Positions 1 through 5,314 of a stretch of 5,869 bases of DNA are shown here, one piece after another. The position numbers were made by a program, and so were the translations under genes. Every line of letters starts with the position of its first letter. The stretch's first letter is position 1. The stretch is from JAKEGN01 sp964465665 (lineage in GTDB: Bacteria; Pseudomonadota; Gammaproteobacteria; Steroidobacterales; Woeseiaceae), in contig CAYXKM010000181.1 in NCBI GenBank assembly GCA_964465665.1, positions 1 through 5,869 of the forward strand, written 5' to 3'. The notes beneath the pieces were generated by a model. The model worked only from the letters and a program-made list of their open reading frames with translations, made no database searches and had not been told where the DNA came from.

Positions 1-1186
1 TGGGCAGCAGATTGATAACACCGAGACTGATACTGATAAGCGCCAGGAAATTCAGGAAATCATTCAGTCCGCGCGCGGCAGAATCTCCGGCAAACTGGGC
101 GATATTGATCGGGCCACTGATGTTTCGAATCGAGACATCGCCTGCGATCATGTGGCCGAACATGCGCAAGGTGAATGCTGTCGATGCCCAGGTCCGTTCG
201 ATCGATTCCGCGATTGCCGCGACAGGACCGTGTTTCATAACGTACCAGTAGTCCGAACCCGTCGTGGTTACGCCCACTCCAAGTACTCCGGTTGCTGCGC
301 CATCAACTTCGCGTGAACCCAGTGTCGCGTCCAGGTTCAGGATTTCACCATCACGCGATACGGCGATCGATACCTGTCGTCCTGGCCGGGCACTGACCAC
401 CCGCTGCAGGTCAGCGAAACTCGCGATTTCTTCGCCGTCGATGTCGGTGATCCGGTCTCCTTCGCGCAGTCCGGCTGCTCTTGCAGCACCGTTCTCATCG
501 ATCGATCCAATCACTGCCGGCGGCTGCCATGGCCGAAAGCCCAAACCATCGAAAAGTACGCCGGGTTCGGTGAGTCGCGCGGCGTCGTCACCCACATCCA
601 TGACTGCCTGCCTGACGAAGCCGTCTGCCGCTTCGAGTTCGAGCGGCACCCTGCCAGTGCTGACCATTTCATCCAGCATGGCCACCAGGGCCGTTTCCCA
701 GTCGACAGCGATTCGATCGCCGACCTTGACGATGCGGTCCCCGTACTGCAGTCCGGCTGCTTCCGCATAGGAGCCTGGCTGTACGGCCCCGACTGCCGGT
801 ATTACGGTCGGCACGCCGTTAACGAACAACGCCCAGTAAGCAAAAATTGCAAACAGGAAATTGAATGCAGGCCCGGCCAGCAACACGGCAATGCGGCTCG
901 GAATGGGCCGCTGGTTGAAGGCACGTCCCTGGTCTGCAGCGTCGATGGGGCCTTCCCGCTCGTCGAGAAACTTCACGTAACCGCCAAGCGGAATCGCTGA
1001 GATGCAGTACTCGGTGCGATCCTTTCCCCCGACCCGCATCAGTATTGGCCGGCCGAAGCCGATCGAGAACCGCAATACCTTCATGCCGCACATTCGGCCG
1101 ACGAGGTAGTGGCCGAACTCGTGTACGGCGACCAGAACGCTGATAGCGACAATGAATGCCAGCAGATTGACCAATGCGCCAGTCAT
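1..1186 (-). CDS. rseP: RseP site-2 intramembrane zinc metalloprotease (3' end missing)
   Basis: Inner-membrane protease that in E. coli cuts the anti-sigma factor RseA after DegS and so releases sigma-E; it also removes leftover signal peptides. The window holds 395 residues plus one base. The zinc motif HEFGH lies at residues 22-26, the same numbering as in E. coli, which supports the ATG at 1186. An AAGGAG lies 11 bases upstream of it. Next come the SIGFG loop (41-45), PLGGYVK (66-72), and LAGPAFNF with the following membrane helix (about 103-122). Two PDZ domains follow, each with an AAGL...GDRI ligand-loop signature (about 143-152 and 237-246). Then comes SGPINIA (358-364). The sequence ends in GVINLLP, the start of the NxxPxxxLDGG motif, so the second catalytic part and last helix lie outside the window. 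The truncation is a window-edge effect; no frameshift is seen. Known relatives are about 450 residues long. The identification is firm. Confidence 0.97.
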   Translation of the reverse strand, partial: MTGALVNLLAFIVAISVLVAVHEFGHYLVGRMCGMKVLRFSIGFGRPILMRVGGKDRTEYCISAIPLGGYVKFLDEREGPIDAADQGRAFNQRPIPSRIAVLLAGPAFNFLFAIFAYWALFVNGVPTVIPAVGAVQPGSYAEAAGLQYGDRIVKVGDRIAVDWETALVAMLDEMVSTGRVPLELEAADGFVRQAVMDVGDDAARLTEPGVLFDGLGFRPWQPPAVIGSIDENGAARAAGLREGDRITDIDGEEIASFADLQRVVSARPGRQVSIAVSRDGEILNLDATLGSREVDGAATGVLGVGVTTTGSDYWYVMKHGPVAAIAESIERTWASTAFTLRMFGHMIAGDVSIRNISGPINIAQFAGDSAARGLNDFLNFLALISISLGVINLLP

Positions 1187-1344
1187 TGGGACAAGCACTC
1201 CTTCGACAGACAGCGACACACCGCAGATGCAGAGATGCCGGCAGCGACCGGCCTGCGCCCACCCGCAATGAGACTGGTCGATACGAACGCAGTTCCCGTC
1301 GAAACTAGCGGCGTTCGCATGAACCGCGCCTGAACGAGCGTCAT
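1183..1344 (-). CDS. Possible 53-codon small ORF between cdsA and rseP
   Basis: This short frame starts with an ATG that overlaps the cdsA stop (ATGA, 1344-1341) and ends with a TGA that overlaps the rseP start (ATGA, 1186-1183). It is thus spaced as a translationally coupled gene would be. The product begins MTLVQARFMRTPLV and ends CLSKECLSQ. It contains three cysteines near the C-terminus and no convincing membrane helix, and I recognise no family. No good ribosome binding site of its own is visible, but coupling would not need one. It may simply be a chance open frame in a GC-rich spacer: the rseP frame is also open through the same stretch, back to about 1348. It does not resemble Dxr, the protein usually encoded here. 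Confidence 0.2.
   Translation of the reverse strand: MTLVQARFMRTPLVSTGTAFVSTSLIAGGRRPVAAGISASAVCRCLSKECLSQ
1198..1203 (-). promoter_or_regulatory. Ribosome binding site of rseP
   Basis: AAGGAG on the minus strand, 11 bases before the ATG at 1186. The rseP frame stays open upstream to about 1348 and has in-frame GTG codons, so this site and the exact E. coli-like spacing to HEFGH decide the start. The spacing is slightly long. Confidence 0.6.
1269..1296 (-). promoter_or_regulatory. Candidate sigma-E-type promoter for rseP
   Basis: In the cdsA-rseP spacer the minus strand reads GGAACTG (1296-1290), 15 bases, then GTCTCA (1274-1269). The established E. coli sigma-E consensus is about GGAACTT, 15-16 bases, then a -10 close to GTCTGA or GTCTAA. 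Here the -35 differs at one position and the -10 at one. Transcription would start near 1262, about 75 bases before the rseP ATG. RseP activates sigma-E, and the E. coli gene was also described as sigma-E dependent, so the placement makes sense. The match was made by eye, without a scoring matrix or a background rate. Confidence 0.42.
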
Positions 1345-2135
1345 GTCACGGCCCCCGCGGCCAGTGCGAGCGCGAATACCGGCGTCGCGGCCGAGATACT
1401 GTCGATCCTGTCAAGCACGCCGCCATGACCCGGAAACAGCCGACCGCTGTCCTTAACGCCGGCCCTGCGTTTGAAGACACTGACGGTCAGGTCGCCGACG
1501 ATGGATATGACTGCCACGGCAATCCCCAGGGGCAGGTAGACCGCGAGGTCTCCGCCCGTCTGCCACGCGAAAATCGCAGCCAGCACCGAAACGACCGCAA
1601 TTCCGCCGATGGCGCCCTCCCAGGTCTTGCCCGGGCTGATCCGCGGCGCGAGCTTGACCCTGCCAAACAGCTTTCCGCTGAAATAGGCGCCGGTGTCCGC
1701 CCCGACAACGATCAGCAGAAGGAGCAGCAGCGACAGTTCGCTACGCAGGTACAGCCAGTCCAACGAAAACCATGCGGGTACGATGACCAATGCGCCGCAA
1801 ATCCACGCAATTGTGGTTGGTATGGGGGTGGGATGAAACAGCAGCCAGACGAATGCCAGCATCCACCAGCCGACCGCAATCGAAAAAAACAGCTCCGTAC
1901 TCAGCGGCTGCGGCACCAGCCATGAAACGGCCGCCACCAGCAGCACGATCAGGCCGACGTACAGGGTTCGTATCGCCGGCCGTTCCGCAGCAGACAACAG
2001 GCCCGACCATTCCCAGGCCGCCAGGATCATCAGCGCAGCGATGATCAGCCGCGTCGCCCAGGTCGGCAAAAGAAACAATGCAGCACCCACGACGATCAGT
2101 GCAGCTATCGCTGTCACGATGCGCTGTTTCAGCAT
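1341..2135 (-). CDS. cdsA: CdsA phosphatidate cytidylyltransferase (CDP-diglyceride synthase)
   Basis: Integral inner-membrane enzyme that makes CDP-diacylglycerol from phosphatidic acid and CTP, the branch point for phosphatidylethanolamine, phosphatidylglycerol and cardiolipin. The protein has 264 residues, a little shorter than the 285 of E. coli. It is strongly hydrophobic, with about seven or eight membrane segments, the first at residues 6-24. The family hallmarks are present: ADTGAYFSGKLFG (146-158) followed by ISPGKTWEG (166-174), and the C-terminal CTP-transferase signature from S219 to D245, with FKRRAGVKDSG and PGHGGVLDRID. The ATG at 2135 follows the uppS stop with no gap (TAAATG). 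A GGAG inside the end of uppS (2147-2144) sits 8 bases before it, which suggests coupled translation. The stop overlaps the ATG of a small frame at 1344. Confidence 0.97.
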   Translation of the reverse strand: MLKQRIVTAIAALIVVGAALFLLPTWATRLIIAALMILAAWEWSGLLSAAERPAIRTLYVGLIVLLVAAVSWLVPQPLSTELFFSIAVGWWMLAFVWLLFHPTPIPTTIAWICGALVIVPAWFSLDWLYLRSELSLLLLLLIVVGADTGAYFSGKLFGRVKLAPRISPGKTWEGAIGGIAVVSVLAAIFAWQTGGDLAVYLPLGIAVAVISIVGDLTVSVFKRRAGVKDSGRLFPGHGGVLDRIDSISAATPVFALALAAGAVT

Positions 2136-2903
2136 TTACGCTGCTCCGACCTGATCGCCGGTATGCCCGTAACGACGCTGCCGATGCGCGAAATAGGCGA
2201 TGCCCTGATCGAACTCGGCAGGACCGAAGTCCGGCCAAAGGCGATCACAAAACCACAGTTCGGAATAGGCCAGGTTCCACAGCAGAAAATTGCTTATGCG
2301 CTGTTCACCGCCGGTGCGAATCAACAGGTCCGGATCCGGCAGGCCGGACAACGCAAGTGCCGCACTGAACCGCTCTTCATTGATATCGGCAACCGAAATC
2401 TCGTTCCTGGCAACCATTCCGGCGAGTTCCTGTGCCGCTTTGACGATGTCCCAACGTCCGCCGTAGGCGACCGCGATGTTCAGGATCAGTCCGGTATTGG
2501 CGCTGGTCCTGGCCTCTGCCGCATCGATTTTTTCCAGCAGACCTGCATTCAGCTGCTGTCGTGCGCCGATAAAACGCAACCGCACATTGTTATGATGCAG
2601 CTCATCCACCTCCCGTTGCAGTGCTTCGAGAAACAGCTTCATTAACCGCCCGACTTCGTCCTGCGGCCGGCGCCAGTTCTCACTGCTGAATGCAAACAGC
2701 GTCAGTACGGAGACGCCGCGCTTTGCGGCGTGCTCGACTGTCCTGCGCACAGCAGCGACACCGGACCGGTGTCCCGCGTGACGAGGCAGCGATCGCTGCT
2801 TGGCCCAGCGACCGTTACCGTCCATGATCACTGCGACGTGTTGCGGTATGCCGTTCGTCCGCTGATCGATTTCCGTTGCACCTTGGTTGTTCACAATCCG
2901 CAC
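2136..2903 (-). CDS. uppS: UppS (2E,6E)-farnesyl-diphosphate-specific ditrans,polycis-undecaprenyl-diphosphate synthase
   Basis: Cytosolic cis-prenyltransferase that adds eight isopentenyl units to farnesyl diphosphate. The C55 product is the precursor of the lipid carrier for peptidoglycan, O-antigen and other cell-wall polymers. The 255 residues compare with 253 in E. coli. Visible motifs are HVAVIMDGNGRWAK with catalytic Asp28 (Asp26 in E. coli), RHAGHRSG (41-48), FAFSSENWRRP (70-80), and the substrate-binding stretch DLLIRTGGEQRIS with Arg196, Arg202 and Ser204, then LWNLAYSELWF with Glu215. The start is GTG at 2903, or possibly the GTG of codon 4 at 2894. The only nearby ATG (2905) is out of frame. 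A weak GGAA lies 7 bases before the first GTG. The gene overlaps no frr codon but begins two bases past the first base of the frr stop's last position (sequence TGATGTG). Confidence 0.96.
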   Translation of the reverse strand: MRIVNNQGATEIDQRTNGIPQHVAVIMDGNGRWAKQRSLPRHAGHRSGVAAVRRTVEHAAKRGVSVLTLFAFSSENWRRPQDEVGRLMKLFLEALQREVDELHHNNVRLRFIGARQQLNAGLLEKIDAAEARTSANTGLILNIAVAYGGRWDIVKAAQELAGMVARNEISVADINEERFSAALALSGLPDPDLLIRTGGEQRISNFLLWNLAYSELWFCDRLWPDFGPAEFDQGIAYFAHRQRRYGHTGDQVGAA

Positions 2904-2904
2904 A

Positions 2905-3462
2905 TCAGATTTCCATCAATTCACTTTCTTTCTCGGCCAGAATCCTGTCAATGGCCTCGATGTGCTTGTCAGTAATTTTCTGAATCTCTTCGTGGGACCG
3001 ACGTTCTTCATCCTCGCCGATCAGCTTTTCCTTCAGCAGTTCCTTGATGTCGCCAAGTGCATCGCGGCGAATGTTGCGTACAGCAACGCGAGCGCCTTCG
3101 GCTTCCTGTCGAACAAGACGAATCATGTCCTTGCGCCGCTCCTCGGTCAGCGGCGGCAGCGGCACCCGGATCACCGTACCCGCCGATACCGGATTAAGGC
3201 CCAAATCGGAATTCTGAATCGCCCGCTCGATCACCTGCACCATGCCCTTGTCCCAGGGCGACACGGTCAATGTTCGCGGATCCTCCACGTTGACGTTCGA
3301 CACCTGGTTCAGCGGCACCTGGCTGCCGTAATACTCCACCGTAATGTGGTCCAGCAGACTGGTGTGTGCCCTGCCCGTGCGGAGCTTGGTCAATTCCTGC
3401 TTCAGCGAAACGACACTCTTGTCCATGCGCTCGCCGGCATCTTTCTTGATTTCCTTTAACAC
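2905..3462 (-). CDS. frr: Ribosome recycling factor (RRF)
   Basis: Cytosolic factor that acts with EF-G after termination to split the 70S ribosome from mRNA and tRNA. The 185 residues equal the E. coli length exactly. The three-helix-bundle domain is formed by the N-terminal helix (KDAGERMDKSV, LRTGRAH at 27-33) and the two C-terminal helices, which contain VPLPPLTEERRKDM and ARVAVRNIRRDA. The beta-rich domain lies between them, with VEYYGSQVPLNQ and SDLGLNP. The start is GTG at 3462: the alignment to other RRFs begins at this residue, and a GAGGGGA (3477-3471) lies 8 bases upstream. The stop TGA overlaps an out-of-frame ATG and lies next to the uppS GTG. The opposite strand is also open across nearly the whole gene, which I treat as a shadow. 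Confidence 0.97.
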   Translation of the reverse strand: MLKEIKKDAGERMDKSVVSLKQELTKLRTGRAHTSLLDHITVEYYGSQVPLNQVSNVNVEDPRTLTVSPWDKGMVQVIERAIQNSDLGLNPVSAGTVIRVPLPPLTEERRKDMIRLVRQEAEGARVAVRNIRRDALGDIKELLKEKLIGEDEERRSHEEIQKITDKHIEAIDRILAEKESELMEI

Positions 3463-3470
3463 CTTTGCTG

Positions 3471-3477
3471 TCCCCTC
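3471..3477 (-). promoter_or_regulatory. Ribosome binding site of frr
   Basis: GAGGGGA on the minus strand in the 31-base pyrH-frr gap, 8 bases before the GTG at 3462. It is the strongest Shine-Dalgarno sequence in the window together with that of rseP and supports initiation at GTG. Confidence 0.7.
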
Positions 3478-3493
3478 GTGTCACGCGCCAGCT

Positions 3494-4222
3494 TTACGGA
3501 CTTGCCGTCACCAGAGTGCCGACGCTGTCGTCAGTCATGGCACGGATCAGGGCTCCCGTTTCCGTCATATCGAATACCCTGAGCGGCAGATCGTTGTCAC
3601 GACACATGACCACGGCCGTTGCGTCCATGACCTGCAGCTTGTCGACCAGTACTTTATCGAATGATACCGTGTCATACATTGCTGCTTCGGTATTCAGCCT
3701 CGGGTCCGAATCGTATACGCCGCTGACCATGGTTGCTTTCATCAGCACGTCGGCGCCGATCTCGATGGCACGAAGGCTTGCGGCGGTGTCGGTCGTAAAG
3801 AAAGGATTGCCGGTTCCAGCCGCCAGGATAACCACGCGGCCTTTTTCGAGATGCCGGATCGCCCGTCGACGTATGTAATCCTCGCATACCTCGTGAATCT
3901 GCAACGCCGACATGACGCGTGCAAATACGCCGCGCGCTTCGAGCGCATCCTGTATGGCCAGCCCGTTGATGACGGTCGCGAGCATGCCCATGTAATCGCC
4001 GGTGACCCGGTCCATGCCGGCACGCGCGAGACCGGCGCCGCGAAAGATATTGCCGCCGCCGATGACAATGGCGACTTCGACGCCGAGTTTGATCACGGCT
4101 TCGATTTCACCGGCAATGCGCTGGATTACCGCAGGCTCGATGCCGTAATCGAGTTCGCCCATCAGTGCCTCGCCACTGAGCTTCAACAGCACACGTCGAT
4201 AAAGTACCGGGGCTTCGTTCAT
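3494..4222 (-). CDS. pyrH: UMP kinase PyrH
   Basis: Bacterial-type UMP kinase of the amino-acid-kinase fold, a cytosolic hexamer that phosphorylates UMP to UDP with ATP. In the family it is activated by GTP and inhibited by UTP. With the ATG at 4222 the protein has 242 residues, against 241 in E. coli. Motifs are VLLKLSGEAL with Lys14 (11-20), the IGGGNIFRGAG phosphate loop (54-64), GDYMGMLATVINGLA (75-89), and AAGTGNPFFTTDTAA (134-148) with Asp145. The ADVLMKAT, VSGVYDSDP and LPLRVFDM stretches follow. The frame opens upstream at a TTG (4258), but the ATG fits the family start better and has GGAAAAGG 8 bases before it. The gene follows tsf after 111 bases and leads to frr after 31, the standard order. 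Confidence 0.97.
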   Translation of the reverse strand: MNEAPVLYRRVLLKLSGEALMGELDYGIEPAVIQRIAGEIEAVIKLGVEVAIVIGGGNIFRGAGLARAGMDRVTGDYMGMLATVINGLAIQDALEARGVFARVMSALQIHEVCEDYIRRRAIRHLEKGRVVILAAGTGNPFFTTDTAASLRAIEIGADVLMKATMVSGVYDSDPRLNTEAAMYDTVSFDKVLVDKLQVMDATAVVMCRDNDLPLRVFDMTETGALIRAMTDDSVGTLVTASP

Positions 4223-4230
4223 GCAGTCGG

Positions 4231-4238
4231 CCTTTTCC
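4231..4238 (-). promoter_or_regulatory. Ribosome binding site that decides the pyrH start
   Basis: GGAAAAGG on the minus strand, 8 bases before the ATG at 4222. It favours this start over the in-frame TTG at 4258, which would add 12 residues that are not part of the conserved protein. Confidence 0.55.
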
Positions 4239-4282
4239 AGTGAGTCAATGCGCGGCAATGGCCTCGCCGTATGGCTTGCAAT

Positions 4283-4311
4283 ACTATCGTAAGTCGCGGA
4301 TTCCGTGCCAA
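4283..4311 (-). promoter_or_regulatory. Candidate sigma-70 promoter in the tsf-pyrH gap
   Basis: The minus strand has TTGGCA (4311-4306, five of six bases of TTGACA), a 17-base spacer, then GATAGT (4288-4283, four of six of TATAAT), with AT-rich surroundings unlike the coding DNA. Transcription would start near 4276, about 54 bases before the pyrH ATG. An internal promoter here would let pyrH, frr and the envelope genes be expressed apart from rpsB-tsf. The -10 is weak and the match was made by eye. Confidence 0.35.
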
Positions 4312-4323
4312 TTTCGTGAAATT
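4310..4323 (-). repeat. Inverted repeat AATTTC-N2-GAAATT after tsf
   Basis: A perfect 6-base inverted repeat with a 2-base centre in the tsf-pyrH gap, overlapping the -35 of the candidate promoter by two bases. It is AT-rich and has too short a loop and no T run, so it is not an intrinsic terminator. It could be a protein-binding site at the promoter or chance. Confidence 0.3.
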
Positions 4324-4333
4324 TATCAGGTGT

Positions 4334-5209
4334 TTATGCGCGCTGATTAACCTGCGCCATTACTTCCTCCGCGAAATTCTGTTGCTTCTTCTCTATGCCT
4401 TCGCCCACTTCGAAGCGCACGAAACCGGTGACACTCGCACCCGCTTTTTGCAGCAGGCTGGCGACGGTAGCATCCGGGTCCTTGACGAATGGCTGGCCCA
4501 GCAGGGTAATTTCCTGGAGGAACTTGGCGATACGGCCCGTTACCATTTTTTCGACGATATTGGCAGGTTTGCCCGACTCTGCAGCCTGTTCCGTGAATAT
4601 CCTGCGCTCCCTTTCCAGGGTTTCCGCCGGCACGCCGCTTTCGTCGATACAGACGGGATTGGCCGCAGCCACGTGCATGGCCAGGTCGCGCGCCAGCCCG
4701 ACATCACCGCCGTCCGTGCTGACGATTACGCCGATGCGCGCCCCGTGCGAGTAAATACCGAGATTGCCGCGCTTAGGCACACGCTGGAAACGGCGTACTG
4801 ATATCTTTTCGCCGACTTTGGCGACCAGTTCGGTTCGTGCAGCCTCGACCGTGCGCCCGTCGGCGAGCTTCTGACTCGCCAACGCGTGGACATCCGCCGC
4901 TTTGCCCGCGAGCAGGCTGTCGGCCACGGCGTCCGCAAACGCCATGAAGTTGTCGTCTTTGGCGACAAAATCCGTCTCCGAATTGATCTCGACGATGACC
5001 GCCTGCGAGGCATTGCTCTTGATGACAATGCGTCCATCTGCCGCGACGCGGCTCGATTTCTTGTCGGCCTTGGCCTGCCCGGACATGCGCAATACTTCGA
5101 CCGCCTTTTCCATGTCCCCGTCCGCTTCAACCAGTGCTTTCTTGCATTCCATCATGCCGGCGCCGGTACGCTCGCGCAGTTCCTTGACCATCGATGCGGT
5201 TATTGACAT
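4334..5209 (-). CDS. tsf: Elongation factor Ts
   Basis: Cytosolic nucleotide-exchange factor that removes GDP from EF-Tu. The 291 residues compare with 283 in E. coli. The N-terminal UBA-like domain holds VKELRERTGAGMMECKKAL (8-26), the usual family signature. The exchange motif is EINSETDFVAKDDNF, with Asp80 and Phe81 that insert near the EF-Tu magnesium site, at the same numbering as in E. coli. The core continues through RRFQRVP, IYSHGARIGV and AMHVAAANP, then the coiled-coil region (about 197-245) and the C-terminal VTGFVRFEVGEGIEKK. The ATG at 5209 has GAGGAA 7 bases upstream. The gene lies 105 bases after rpsB, the usual neighbour, and is followed by pyrH. Confidence 0.97.
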   Translation of the reverse strand: MSITASMVKELRERTGAGMMECKKALVEADGDMEKAVEVLRMSGQAKADKKSSRVAADGRIVIKSNASQAVIVEINSETDFVAKDDNFMAFADAVADSLLAGKAADVHALASQKLADGRTVEAARTELVAKVGEKISVRRFQRVPKRGNLGIYSHGARIGVIVSTDGGDVGLARDLAMHVAAANPVCIDESGVPAETLERERRIFTEQAAESGKPANIVEKMVTGRIAKFLQEITLLGQPFVKDPDATVASLLQKAGASVTGFVRFEVGEGIEKKQQNFAEEVMAQVNQRA

Positions 5210-5285
5210 CAGCTCGTTCCTCTTCCTGTATCGACCGCAGCCCGCGACGTCGCCAGGCGAGGTTTGCCGGACGATATCGCCTCCG

Positions 5286-5309
5286 CCTGCCGCCCATCGG
5301 GCGGGCAGG
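5286..5309 (-). promoter_or_regulatory. GC-rich hairpin between rpsB and tsf
   Basis: On the minus strand CCTGCCCGCCC (5309-5299) can pair with GGGCGGCAGG (5295-5286), forming a 10-bp stem with one bulged C and a GAT loop. It begins 5 bases after the rpsB stop. No T run follows, so it is not a standard intrinsic terminator. It may act as a partial attenuator, a pause, or a 3' barrier that shields rpsB mRNA after processing. Smaller palindromes follow in the same gap (GCGACGTCGC at 5244-5253). Confidence 0.5.
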
Positions 5310-5314
5310 TACTC

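Noticed and set aside
264..770. 168-codon plus-strand Ser/Pro/Thr-rich frame opposite rseP
   Set aside because: Composition is that of an antisense shadow of the PDZ region; the minus-strand reading is clearly RseP.
819..1268. 149-codon minus-strand frame overlapping the start of rseP
   Set aside because: It is out of frame with the clear RseP reading, Arg/Cys-rich and without motifs.
1187..1340. Degenerate dxr remnant in the cdsA-rseP spacer
   Set aside because: All three minus-strand frames were read; none shows the Dxr N-terminal GSTGSIG, the SxxSE region or its C-terminal NEV motif.
1425..1925. 166-codon plus-strand frame opposite cdsA
   Set aside because: The product is low-complexity, polar and unlike any family; it is the complement of the hydrophobic CdsA codons.
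2887..3459. 190-codon open frame on the plus strand opposite frr
   Set aside because: It mirrors a highly conserved gene, has no recognisable domain and arises from the codon bias of frr on the other strand.
3494..4258. Longer pyrH starting at the TTG at 4258
   Set aside because: The extra 12 residues are not part of the conserved protein, and the ATG at 4222 has a better ribosome binding site and gives the normal family length.
4271..4801. 176-codon plus-strand frame across the tsf-pyrH gap and tsf
   Set aside because: Mostly antisense to tsf, no ribosome binding site or family match seen.
5286..5309. Intrinsic terminator after rpsB
   Set aside because: The hairpin is strong but is followed by CGGAGGCG rather than a T run, and tsf normally continues the operon.
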